Positions 32,400-43,164 of a stretch of DNA of 64,000 bases are shown here, one piece after another. This DNA comes from Cinnamomum chago (lineage: Eukaryota; Streptophyta; Magnoliopsida; Laurales; Lauraceae). Positions within the stretch are counted from its first letter, which is position 1, and each line of letters starts with the position of its first letter. The stretch is from the NCBI GenBank assembly GCA_038049695.1, contig CP142452.1:51108501-51172500 (forward strand), in the 5' to 3' direction. The translations under genes were made by a program, and so were the position numbers. The notes under the pieces were generated by a model. The model did not search any database. It saw only the letters and a program-made list of their open reading frames with translations, and was not told where the DNA came from.

Positions 32400-32706
32400 A
32401 CTGAGTCCTCCAATCGATCGGACCGAAGGGCCGATCGATTGGCCGAAATTTCTGCACCAGCGTGACCCATGCCAGGCTGACCGCATCGCTCGAGCGAATC
32501 GAAGAGTTCGCTCGAGCGAACCCATCGGTCGAGCGGTTATTAAAATGCGTTCGAGCGACCAAGTTACTGGAAAACCCGTAACCTTTTCTGGACAGGTCGC
32601 TCGAGCGAACTGTCATGGTCGCTCGAGCGAACTGTCATGGTCGCTCGAGCGAACTGTCATGGTCGCTCGAGCGAACTGTCATGGTCGCTCGAGCGAACTG
32701 TCCAGA
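32400..32706 (-). repeat. GCTCGAGC palindrome cassette in S2 with exact 22-bp array
   Basis: Dispersed CGATCGATCGG and GCTCGAGCGAA words, then five perfect 22-bp repeats with core TCGCTCGAGCGAAC starting at 32597, 32619, 32641, 32663 and 32685. Each core is a 12-bp palindrome. No spacer variation exists, so it is not a CRISPR array. Confidence 0.85.
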
Positions 32707-34472
32707 AACTGAATTCCGGGCAGTTCAGTTCCCCTCTTTCTCTTCCTTTTTCCTTTCCTTTCCAACACTTAAACCAATGAGTTTTTCCTTACTTCAACAA
32801 CATCCTAATTACAATTAAGCTCCCATCAAAACTTCAATGAATCATTAAATCCAAACACCTCTTTCTTCACATTCAATCCCCAAACAAGGAGAGGAGTTCC
32901 CATCATATACAAGGGTTCATTTGAGCCAAACTCTATGGATAAACAAAGTCTATTGATCACATTTCCATAACCAAAGATGTTTTAGCAAAACTCTAAAAAT
33001 GAGTATCAATTTCAAATCAATGCAACTCATAAACATAACCATGATTAGCCAAACCAATCCTATTCTTTATAAAACCATATGAGTAAACTTGATCAAATGA
33101 AATGCATACCTCTCCAAGAGATTAACAAGATAGAAACAACCATTAATGTGCAAATTTGGAAATCCATATATATGTGACAGGGAGCATATGTGCAACATGT
33201 ATCCAATGATCAAAAACAAGAAATAAACTTGGGATTTTCTCATAAAACTTTGATAACATTAAAACCATCCATTCATCCACTTTCCTTGGGTTCCAATCTA
33301 GCAAATCAAGCTCCTAATCACCTCTCAAGCTCAAGATCCACAATCTCTACAAAAAACCCCCAAAAAGCCCTAAAATGGGTTAAACAATGAAATGACAATG
33401 AAACCATTCAATAATCAAGGTGGAGCTTCTCTAAGGATAGAAGATTACAAATCTAGAAGATGAAGAAGAACACTTACTTGCAAGGTCCTCTTATGGCAAT
33501 GGTAGGCTCAAGGAGATCTTGAAATGGATGATTTGCTCCACCAAAAGCTATTGGAAGGAAGCTCTTAATGAGATGAAGAAATGATGATCTCTAATCTCTT
33601 CTAGGTGCAAGCTTTGGATTGGATTGAGTGGTGGAGAGCAAGAGCAAGAAGAAGAAGAGAAGGAAGCCCTAACTTGTGTTTGTACTGGAAAAATGAAATG
33701 GAAGAAGAAGGTCTCCTCTTGTAGTAAGTGAGGAGTGGGCTCCACCATGAACAATCCTAATTAGGCTGAAATCATCTAATTCGGGACCTCGGATGGATTC
33801 GACGAAGAAGGAAGAAATGATCGTCGAAATATCTAGTTTCCAAAAAGTGTATGTTTCACGGATTTCGAGAATATCGAGATTTGGGTACAGATTTGGTGAG
33901 AAAAGACTGTTTTGCCCTCAAGGCCAAGAAATCGGGTTTCGAGTTCTCAAATGGATACGGGGCCAACATGAAAGTTGTAGGATTCCTCAAGATGAATGCA
34001 ACGGGCCAAAAACACAATACGAAACAAATCAGGAAAATCTCACAAGTAAAAGCAAAGCCGAAAAGGGAACCCCCAAAGGGCCCCACAAGCTACCAAAGCA
34101 CTCAAAAGCCCAAAACTAGAAGAAAACCCATTCTAGCTCACAAACTCAACCCAACAAATACTAATCCCACTAAAAGAACTAATCCACAAATAAAACAACA
34201 CTAATCCAAGAGATTAGGGGTCGGGTTCTCACAGATTGGATCACAAGCCGGTAGTGGACGTAGGCATTGAGGCCGAACCACTATAAACCTTTGTGTTGTG
34301 GTGTATGCTTGTGATGATTGTTTTATTAGCTTCCGCATTTTGATTGTTTATCATCACTTGTGACTAGTTTAGTTTAAGAAGTTAAAATTGGTCTATATTG
34401 GTTACATATTGTAGCTCACCCTATTCACCCCTCCCCCCCCCCTAGGGTTAGGATCCCAGGACTTTCAGACGT

Positions 34473-35042
34473 TTCTCAACGGTCATCTTGAGGAAGACAT
34501 CTATATGATGCAGCCAGACGGTTTTATAACTAGTAACCAAAAGAAAAAAGTTTGCAAGCTGCAGAAGTTTATTTATGGACTGAAGCAGGCATCCTGAAGC
34601 TGGAACATCCGTTTTGACTGGGCAATCAAATCATTTGGTTTTAGTCAAAATCCGGATGAGTCATGTGTGTACATGAAAAATGAAGGTGACAGGGTAGTTT
34701 TTCTGGTTTTATATGTCGACGACATCCTTCTCCTTGGGAAAGAGATAGGAATGTTGTCAACAGTAAAAGTTTGGCTAGCAAAGACTTTTGATATGAAGGA
34801 CTTGGGAGAAGCTAGTTACATCTTAGGGATCAAACTCCATCGAGACCGGAAAAATAGGATGATTGGCTTGTCTCAGGCTGCTTACATAGATAAGGTACTG
34901 GTACGGTTTGCTATGCAGGACTCCAATAAGGGTATCACACCTTTTAGGCATGGAGTGCACCTTTCCAAGAATCAGGGTCCCAAGACCCCGGAGGAAAAGG
35001 AGCAGATGAGAGCAATTCCATACGCTTCAGTTGTTGGTAGCC
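34473..35042 (+). pseudogene. C1 reverse transcriptase, segment 3
   Basis: [31 protein letters not shown], then TGA at 34594-34596 (probable CGA to TGA), WNIRFDWAIKSFGF, and the catalytic YVDD at 34712-34723 (LVLYVDDILLLG). It runs to the RNase H linker (IPYASVVGS) where S4 is inserted. Target duplication TAGCC at 35038-35042 and 38037-38041. Confidence 0.9.
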
Positions 35043-38036
35043 TGTCGCGACCCCGGACCGGGAAATCCCCATTCCGGGATCGGGACCAATAGTGTGTAAT
35101 GATTATTCAAGATGATTACCTACATCCACCACATAAGATTTATTTAATTTCCCACAGGTGTCCGCAGTGAGGATATCAAAACCTTGCATGAATATTTCTT
35201 TTTAGTGCGGAAGCGTGTAGCAAATCAAATAGTAAGACTATCTCTAGTCATGCAAGCATTAACATCTAATATCAAACTGTATCAGAAAGAGCAATGATCT
35301 ATAGCATGTTTCCCAAAAGTTGTTAAAGTTAGACAAAAGGTCATCTAGTTACATTCCCCAAAATTAGAGGCCAACAAAGGCCAATATTACAAAATAATAA
35401 CCCAAAAGAATGGTTAACAAGTCCTCCCCAAAATGTTACGCCTCTTGGCAACCCGATGTCTACATGACATCGTCAGCACGCCACTCAACTAGAGGCTGCA
35501 GCTCACCTACCGCCTCCTCCGGCTCCTCCTCAAGGAAACCGGCAACGGGACCTGAGTACCAAAGCAAAGGATCAGACACGACGGTCTGGCAAGAGAGTGG
35601 GAAGATACAATAATATAAAACAGATGAGTATCTCGAAAAGCAAGGAAATATGTTAAAGCAAAAACTCTCATAAATAGATAAATCATTTGCTAGAAAACGT
35701 GTAAACAAGATAAAACTCATAGGGTATCCAAGGAATCAGGAACAAGCAAGATGGTGACCACACGAAGCTAATTCCTCTATCACTAAGGTGATAGAGCAAT
35801 AACTAGGCCCTGATCTCAGTCACTCAAGGTGAGGAGAAACAGGGGATCTCATATAAATACATATACTATACATGACCACGGTAGCGAGCCGGGCATCGGG
35901 GACCACAGTAGCAATCTGCGGTATCGGGACAAGACCACGGTAATGACCGGGCATCGGGATCCAAACTGCAGCTGGCGGGACAAGAGGGGGATCTCCAAGT
36001 CGGTGGATCAAACCAACGAGGTTATCCAAGCTTAGTGGTGCCGACTCATAGGTCAAATACAATCGAGACAATGCAAGTAAATCAAGTACAAGTATATAAT
36101 CAAACGGGCAAGACGGGGGTGCTCAAGGGCACACTGACATATCAAGTGGTGCAATGCACTTCGGGTCAAGTAACCATTTCAAGTGTACGACAATGCTTTC
36201 GAGAAAGACAAGCCATGTAAAGAAATCTCGGAAATGAAGAAATAAAATGAACTATTACAATTCCGGGAAATATCGATTACAAGATCTATTTAAGTGAATA
36301 GGGGTCCCGTATGTCAATTATAGCCATTACTTGGTACTCCTTGAGTTTGAAGACATTCCGGGCTCCTTATGCACTTTTACGACTTTTAAAACTTAAATTG
36401 AGCTTATGGTTATAACTAGATATTATGATAGGAAAACAAGACTGTAAACAGTCCATCCTAAGTAGGATGTCAACCCGGAACCATCGAGCAATCTACTCAG
36501 TCACCGAAAGGAATAGAATTCGCGATACCCAAGGAAATAACTTTGCATTTAGGTATGAAGAAGGTATCGTGTTGTTCCATCCCGTTCAAGATTGAAATAG
36601 GTTGAACTTCGATGCCTCCGAACCAACCGTGAAGAGCATCGGCTCAAGACACTCTCACATATGGTCAAATGAGTCCAAGGAGGGTAGCCAAGGTCCACAA
36701 AAAAAATAAATTTCAAAACCCACTGTACCAGAAATACGCAGGGTCCGATCGATCGGTCCAAAAAGCCTTACTGTTAAAAGTCAGACCGATCGATCGGCCA
36801 GTAGGTCCGATCGATCGGCACTGGGCGTGAAGCATGCCCGGGAACTTGATTTTTCTCCTTCTTGTTTCCTTTCCTTCCAACACCTCAATAACCACAATTA
36901 ACTATGAACAAGGAGACTTAAACACATGATTCCAAGACATTAAATGAGGCTATCAAGATGTGTAAAGATCATTTATTTCAACCATGGAAAAATCAATGAA
37001 GAGATCAATGAAAGCATGAAAATCATAAATGCATCACCAAACCATTTCAAACTTAAAAACATCCAAACATTCACTTGCCTCAAGTCCAAGCTAGCCAAGA
37101 ACAAGCCTCAAATCACTTCAATAGCTCAAGGCCAAGCTACAATCAAAACCCCAAAAACAACCCTAAAATGGGTTACACAAAGAATGAAAATGAAAGAACT
37201 TCCAATAATGCAAATGTAGCTTCCCTAAGGCTAGAAGATCACTAATCTAGGAGATGAATAAGATCACTTACTTGCAAGGTCCCCTAATGGCCAAGGTAAG
37301 CTCAAGGGAAGTCTCAAAGTTGATGGATTCTTCTAAAAATAGTATCAAGAGGAAGCTTGAGAGATGAGGAAGAGATTGGCAATCTCCATTCCTTGATTGA
37401 TGAGCTCTTGGTGAGGCTTGGAGATGGAGAAGCAAGAAGAAGAAGGGAAAAGCAATGAAAAAAACCCTAGACTCAATAGTTGAGCTGGAATCATGAAAAT
37501 GGGGAAGGAAGGGAAGGGTTCCTCTTTGTTAACACTTGGGTGGTTGGGTCCCACAACTTAAAGAAGCTATTTGGCTGAAATCATCTCTCTCGGGTCCTCG
37601 GATGAATTCGACGAAGAAGGAAGAAATGTTCGTCGAAATATCTAGTTTCCAAAAAGTGTATGTTTCGCAAGTTTCGAGAATATTAAGTTTTGGGTACAGA
37701 TTTGGTGTGAAATGACTGTTTTACCCTCAAGGCTATGAAATCGGGTTTCGGGGCCTCGAATGGACACGGGATCAACATGAAAGTTGTAAGAATCCACAAG
37801 ATGAATGCAACGGGCCAAAAACACAATTTAAAACACGTCGGGAAAATTTCACAAGAAAAAGCAAAGCCGAAAAGGGAACCCCCAAAGGGCCCCACAAGCT
37901 ATCAATCACTCCAAAAGGCCCAAAACTAGAATCAAGGCTATTCCAAACCCAACTAGACCAAAAACACTAATCAAGCTTAGCACTAAAACGCAACTTAATT
38001 AGCACTAATCAGGTTCACTCGGGTCGGGGTCTTACA
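35043..38036 (-). mobile_element. Solo LTR S4, 3.0-kb Tekay-type, minus strand
   Basis: TGTCGCGACCCCGGACCGG at 35043 to ...GGGTCGGGGTCTTACA at 38036, 2994 bp, target duplication TAGCC. The termini are of the G type (TGTNAGACCCCGACCC...GGGGTCGCGACA), but the middle (35740-36420) has the ACCACGGTAGCGAGCCGGG and AACTGCAGCTGGCGGG blocks of the S1 type. Cassette of CGATCGATCGG words at 36743-36830, U3 box at 37596-37618, donor-like CTTACTT at 37267-37273. Confidence 0.9.
35460..35551 (-). CDS. Putative LTR-embedded 3' exon, EW..DDV type (S4)
   Basis: Minus-strand 92-nt open stretch from inverted acceptor CTCAG (35552-35556) to TAG at 35460-35462, encoding GPVAGFLEEEPEEA, then E-W-R-A-D-D-V-M. It aligns without gaps to G, G0 and H. 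In this copy the frame also stays open upstream to an ATG at 35720, but that upstream part is not shared with G or G0. Confidence 0.4.
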
Positions 38037-38041
38037 TAGCC

Positions 38042-38661
38042 TCATGTATGCTATGCTGTGTACTGGACCGGATATCTGTCATGCAGTGGGCTTAGTCAGC
38101 AGATATCAGTCTAACCCAGGTCCTGACCATTGGACTGCTGTAAAATGTATCCTTAAGTACTTGAGAAGGACTAGAGATTACATGTTGATTTACGGCAGTG
38201 ATGAGCTGATTCCAGTCGGATACACAGATTCTGACTTTATGTCAGACAAGGATTCCAGGAAATCCACCTCTGGTTATGTGTTTATGCTTGGCGGAGGAGC
38301 TATCAGCTGGAGGAGTATTAAACAGGAATGTACCGCTAATTCCACTTCTGAGGCTGAATATGTAGCGGCTTGTGAAGCAGCTAAGGAAACAACATGGCTC
38401 AAAAGATTCCTTTTGGAACTTGGAGTGGTACCTTTGGCGAGGCAGCTGCTCACAGTTTATTGTGATAGCAACGGGGCAGTCGCTCAGTCCAAGGAACCCA
38501 GGAGCCATAAAAGCCAAAAGCACGTACATAAGAAGTATCACTTAGTCAGAGAGATTGTGCAGAGAGGTGACATTGCAATCACCAAGATAGCTTCTGCGGA
38601 CAATCTGGCAGATCCCTTTACAAAGCCTTTGACCACCAAAATCTTTGAACAGCATGTATAG
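38042..38661 (+). pseudogene. C1 RNase H
   Basis: Rejoins pol after S4 with MYAMLCTGPDICHAVGLVSR, then the copia RNase H marks: VGYTDSDFMSDKDSRKSTSGY, ISWRSIKQECTANSTSEAEY, VYCDSNGAVAQSK, HKKYHLVREIV and NLADPFTKPL. Catalytic D/E residues are present. Stop TAG at 38659-38661 is the natural end of pol. This segment is open throughout, unlike the rest of C1. Confidence 0.9.
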
Positions 38662-38669
38662 GGGATGGG
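38660..38669 (+). other. C1 polypurine tract
   Basis: AGGGGATGGG directly after the pol stop, the probable plus-strand primer site. The LTR should start within a few bases (TGAAATGCAATCC at 38672), although clear homology to the 5' LTR starts only at 38707. Confidence 0.5.
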
Positions 38670-38671
38670 CA

Positions 38672-40022
38672 TGAAATGCAATCCTGACTGGCAATGAGCC
38701 AAAGTCTTTTATGGTCTCAATACCAAGTATATGATGTAATAAATTGATTAATTTCTTTATTTATCAATACAATCATGCTTTCCTTTCATGAGATGAATAG
38801 TGTTTAATTATATACTTGCACATAACCAATACGAATGACATGATGGTTCATGAGATGAACCAGAGTCCACAAGTATACTAGATGTAATACATGTGCATAG
38901 ACGAGATCCACATAAAGGAGATATGTATTGCAAATCTTATACTTAAATATCTTCACAACCAGTGATGAGATTGAGCATCTCATCTGACAAGGTTGCAACA
39001 CTTTGATCACTATGAGATAGTGTGATTTGTCTCGATCATCATAATGTAAGATTCTGGATCATGGTGCTGGTATATTGGATGTATTGAAGGACCATGAGAA
39101 ACACCTGATGGACACTGTCTTTACTTTAAGGTCTGATATCATAATTCCCTAGCAATAGGCTCATAATCCTGAGACATTAATGAACTCAAGTTTCTATCTA
39201 TTCATTTCCTTTGAGTCACCAATGAGTGAGGCCAATTGTAGGTCAACACCTCGGTGATTTGGGTACGTGGTAGTAGAGCTGTGGGAGCATTCAATGATCA
39301 AGATGGAATCTGTCTTTAATATCCCCTTGTGCCAATTAATGGATTTATCATTGGTAAGTGCGCACCCATTCCAATTAAGAGTTAATTAGATCGGTACCAA
39401 ATGATCATTATAATTAATTGGGGCTCAAGGATAATAAGATATGGATCTAATTTGGTGGACAGGTCCAATTGATCCATGGATATAGATGGAGGGGCCTACT
39501 TGTGGTAATTGGGAAGTTTAGGGTCTTCATTATAATTTATTCCTAAGACTGGAGTTCAATTGCATTTATATAGTGGAGTTATTTGCAATTAACTGTGGGC
39601 CTGGATTGGACATGAGATGTAGGGTCGTGTGTCCCAGTTGGAGCCAGCTTTCTAAGGAATCCCTAGTGGTCCCCACGCTAGCCCAATTTATTAGAAAGAT
39701 ACTAATTCTAGTAAAACTCTAAAAGGAAATAGAAAGTTACTATTTCTATTTAAAGTGAGACTTCTAATAGTGGTAATAGTAAGTTACTAATTATTAATGG
39801 AAGTGAGACTTCTATTTTAATTAGAAAAGGAGAAAGTTACTAATCATATTTGAAGTGAGACTTCTAATTGTGATTTAGTATGTTACTAATTATTGTGGAA
39901 GTAAGACTTCTATTTCAATTAGTAGGAGGAGGTTGCTTAAGAGATACAAATTAGAGGAGGAGTGACTTAGACGTCCCAATGCAGAATTCCACTATTGGAA
40001 TTCACGCCCAAGCCTAGGATTG
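38672..40022 (+). mobile_element. C1 3' LTR, proximal part
   Basis: Collinear with the C1 5' LTR from TTTTATGGTCTCAATACC (38707) to CCAAGCCTAGGATTG. Interrupted by S3 at 40023 within a GATTG target. Substitutions against the 5' LTR are frequent and a short indel is present near 38875. Confidence 0.85.
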
Positions 40023-40384
40023 TGTCACGCCCCCAAACCAAGAACCTCCGGGGCACGAATGGGATTAAGGGTAATTATATTTTTACTTTCTCCCAAGATC
40101 CGCATGAGTGAAGACGACACGTTCCAACACATTCTGAATATTTTGCGGAAGCTTTCGTGGCGTTACAACCCGGAGTCCGTGGCCATCGGATTCCGCGTCG
40201 TACTCAGCCTCTAGCATATAGCTATTATGTCAGGAACCATATCAGACTGGAGTAACCATCACAACAAAGTACAGAGCTGACAGTAACAGGATATTACATC
40301 CCCATATGTGTTCAAGTTACAATTATCAATGTACATTAATTAAGAATCCCAAGAAAAGGCTAATAAAAGCCATACAATAACAAG

Positions 40385-40520
40385 CTAATAACCACTACCC
40401 ATGTGTGACGCAACTCCGATGTCAAGCTCAATGTCTACCCGACATAGCCGACAAAACAACCTGCAAATCATGGCTCCACAGCCAAAGAAAGCACTCATCT
40501 CGGGACGAAGAAGTCTGGAC
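40385..40520 (-). CDS. Putative LTR-embedded 3' exon, type B (S3)
   Basis: 136 nt open on the minus strand from inverted acceptor CTCAG (40521-40525) to TAG at 40385-40387. The encoded tail has AMICRLFCRLCRVDIELDIG. Against S1 I count about four synonymous and five amino-acid-changing differences and no indel. Evidence for coding is length and frame only. Confidence 0.3.
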
Positions 40521-40659
40521 CTGAGTACCAAAAGTAGTAGGTCAGACACGACGGTCTGGCAGGTGGATGAAAAGATACTAAATATGCTGAGAATTAAAAC
40601 ATATGATAATTCATGTCATTTAATCAAAGGCTGCATATAATCAAGCGGGTGGAAAATCG

Positions 40660-41260
40660 TGGATCTCTAACAAAACATGTATTCGTTTAAAGCATGAGTT
40701 AAACATGGGGATCTAACAAAACATATGTTCATTTACATCATCTATCAAAGCATAGATATTTGACAATCGGGTGTTCGTTTAAAACTTGTGTAAATATATA
40801 GAGGCCTGACACAACAAACGTTCATTTGAAACACATGTAAAAGCATGAGTATTCGACAAACCGGGTATTCATTTAAAGCATGTGTAACCATAGAAATCTG
40901 ACAAAACAAATGTTCATTTGAAACATATATAAGAGCATGAGTATTCAACAAATCGGGCATTCATTTAAAACATGGGTAAACATAGGGATCTGGCAAAATA
41001 AGTGTTCATTTGAAACATATTTAAAAGCATGAGTATTCGACAAATCGGGTATTCATTTAAAACGTGTGTAACCATAGAAATCTGACAAAACAAATGTTCA
41101 TTTGAAACATATATACGAGCATGAGTATTCAACAAATCGGGCATTCATTTAAAACATGGGTAAACATAGGGATCTGGCAAAATAAGTGTTCATTTGAAAC
41201 ATATTTAAAAGCATGGATATTTAACAAATCGGGTATTCATTTAAAACACGTGTGTGTATA
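40660..41260 (-). repeat. 91-bp minisatellite in S3
   Basis: Six or more inverted copies of the unit described in S1 (ATTCATTTAAAACATG and GAAACATATTTAAAAGCATG words). Two neighbouring units at 40865-40970 and 41050-41160 are nearly identical, indicating recent unit duplication. Confidence 0.75.
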
Positions 41261-42399
41261 AGGAACAGGGAACAACATAACAATAACTGAATTTACCATG
41301 GAAAATATTAACACCTATTTAAATAATAACTTTCATAAAAGAAATGAATCATTTACCGAAAAACAAATAAGCAATACAAAACATGTAGGGTATCCAAGGA
41401 ATCGGGAACTAGCAAGATGGCAACCACACGAAGCTAACTCCTCTATCACTAAAGTGACAGAGCAATAACTAGGCACTGATCTCAGTCACTCGAGGTGAGG
41501 AGAAACAGTGGATCTCATAAATACATATACATATACTAGGCACTGATCTCAGTCACTCGAGGTGAGGAGAAACAGTGGATCTCATAAATACATAAACTAT
41601 ACATGACCACGGTAGCGAGCCGGGCATCGGGAACCACAGTAGCAATCTGCGGCATCGGGACAAGACCACGGTAATAACCGGGTAGCGGGATCCAAACTGC
41701 AGCTGGCGGGACAAGAGGGGGATCTCCAAGTCGGTGGATCAGACCAACAGGGTTATCCAAGCTTAGTGGTGCCGACTAATAGGTCAAATAACAATTCGAG
41801 ACATGTGCAAGTAAATCAAGTACAAATAAGTAAACGGGCAGTATGGGGGTCCTCAAGGGCACACTGTCATTTCATGTCGAGCAATACATTTCGGGACAAG
41901 TAACTGTTACCAGTGTAACTTCGATGCTTTCGGGAAAACAAGTCATGTAATATAAATCTCGGGAACAGTGAAATACAATAAATGTTAGACCCCGACCCAG
42001 ACCTAGTCGATTAGTGTGCGATTAGTATGTGTTTAGTTCTAAGTGGGTTTAGTCGTGGTTGGGTTAGAAGTGATTAGTTAGTTTGGACATAGCTTTGGGA
42101 ATTTGAGAACGTCTAGTATTAGTCAGACACACTCAGGAAGGCCTGAGTGCACGTGTAAGCTTGGGAAGATCGTATTGATTTTCGTGTGAGTGTGATTTTG
42201 ATTTCATGTGAATGATCTTGTTATGTGTTACAACTTTCTTTTTAAGCCCATTCGTGTTTGAAGCCCAAAAACCCATGTTTTGGCCCAAAGAGGGTAAAAT
42301 TGTCTTTCTTGCATAAATCTGGACACAATTTTCGAGATCTCAAAACCATGTCAAAAATATACTTTTTGGAAACTAGATATTTCGACGATCATTTTATCC

Positions 42400-42422
42400 T
42401 TCTTCGTCGAAGTCATCCGAGG
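42400..42422 (+). promoter_or_regulatory. Conserved U3 box of Tekay LTRs
   Basis: TTCTTCGTCGA and CATCCGAGG separated by 3-4 bases, ~420 nt from the LTR start and preceded by ACTTTTTGGAAACTAGAT. The same block occurs in S1 (24709), S2 (33787), S4 (37596), S3 (54374) and the fragment at 8144, while most surrounding sequence has drifted. Probable promoter element (inference from position upstream of TATA). Confidence 0.5.
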
Positions 42423-43164
42423 CCCACAAGACCATGTTTTAGTCACTTCAAGTTCAAGCCAAATGGGGCCCATGAGTCATCACTTAATCCCCTTTCCCCT
42501 CCCTTTTCATTCATTTCCCAATCTCTGCAACTTTTGAGTCTAGGGCAAGAGAGAAAACCTCTTTTCTCCTTCATCTTCCTCACTTGGTTTGATCTAGCTA
42601 GAGAGCTCCAAAGGAAATTCTAAGACTACCATTTTCTTCATCTCCTTGCAAGCTTCCTATTGATACAAGTTTCTTGAGTTTTCAAGTTGGGCAAGAGCTC
42701 CATTTCTCTCCCTCCATCTTGTGTGGCCATTTCTAGGTAAGGGTTTCCACTCATACTTTCCATTGAGTCATTTTAGTTCCTTAAGATCATGTTTTTCATG
42801 TTTTCAAACCCTATTTGGAAAATGGGTTTCTTGTTTCCATTTTTGAGTAAGTTTTGTGTGTTTTCTTGGTTTGGCTTGTAGTGTGGGATTAGCTTGTGTG
42901 AAGAGCTTGAAGTGGAGTGTTTAGCATTTGGGCAAGGCAAGTAATCTCTATAGGATCATTGTGCATGTTATTTTAAGCTACATTATTGTTTTGGAAACTT
43001 TGCATATGGATATGTTTACAAGCTTTATGATTGTGTTTTCATGAGTTTTGGATGTGTGCTTTGTCCCTTGGGGAGTATGTAGACTCAGGGAATATAAGTG
43101 GAATGAGAATGAATGGAAGGGAAGAAGAGAAATGTGAAAAATCTGTGCTGAAACGCATTCCCGT

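Larger units (their letters stand above)
29945..34233 (-). mobile_element. Solo LTR S2, 4.3-kb Tekay-type, minus strand
   Basis: TGTCACGCCCCC at 29945 to ...GGGTCGGGTTCTCACA at 34233, 4289 bp, target duplication GATTG (29940-29944 and 34234-34238). Same architecture as S1 in inverse order: terminal 9-bp perfect hairpin (29950-29958 with 29968-29976), conserved block 30451-30472, minisatellite 30580-31110, GCTCGAGC cassette 32400-32705, donor-like CTTACTT 33473-33479, U3 box 33787-33809. It lies inside Y2. Confidence 0.9.
28517..34467 (+). mobile_element. Solo LTR Y2, SIRE/Maximus-like copia, split by S2
   Basis: TGTTAGGGATTTTG at 28517 to GGACTTTCA at 34467. Minus S2 and its target duplication it is about 1657 bp and aligns with Y1. 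Includes a GGTCGACCGG-type cassette (28980-29125), four ~35-bp GTAAAGGTTATTGCTTAGCC repeats (29779-29912), the GTAGTGGACGTAGGCATTGAGG / CCGAACCACTATAAA block (after S2), and the terminal C run (34431-34441). The 5-bp target duplication has one mismatch. No primer site follows, hence a solo LTR. Confidence 0.85.

Noticed and set aside
32597..32706. Direct-repeat array resembling CRISPR
   Set aside because: Units are contiguous 22-mers without variable spacers, in a plant LTR. It is a tandem repeat.
33793..34204. Overlapping 108- and 117-codon plus-strand frames, with an echo at 37735
   Set aside because: They are the reverse strand of conserved LTR promoter sequence (S2, S4); no family match.
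42258..42623. 121-codon open frame, repeated exactly at 50065-50430
   Set aside because: It lies inside the two LTRs of G, so the duplication is the LTR itself. The protein has no recognisable domain, and the frame is not kept in the G0 or S LTRs.
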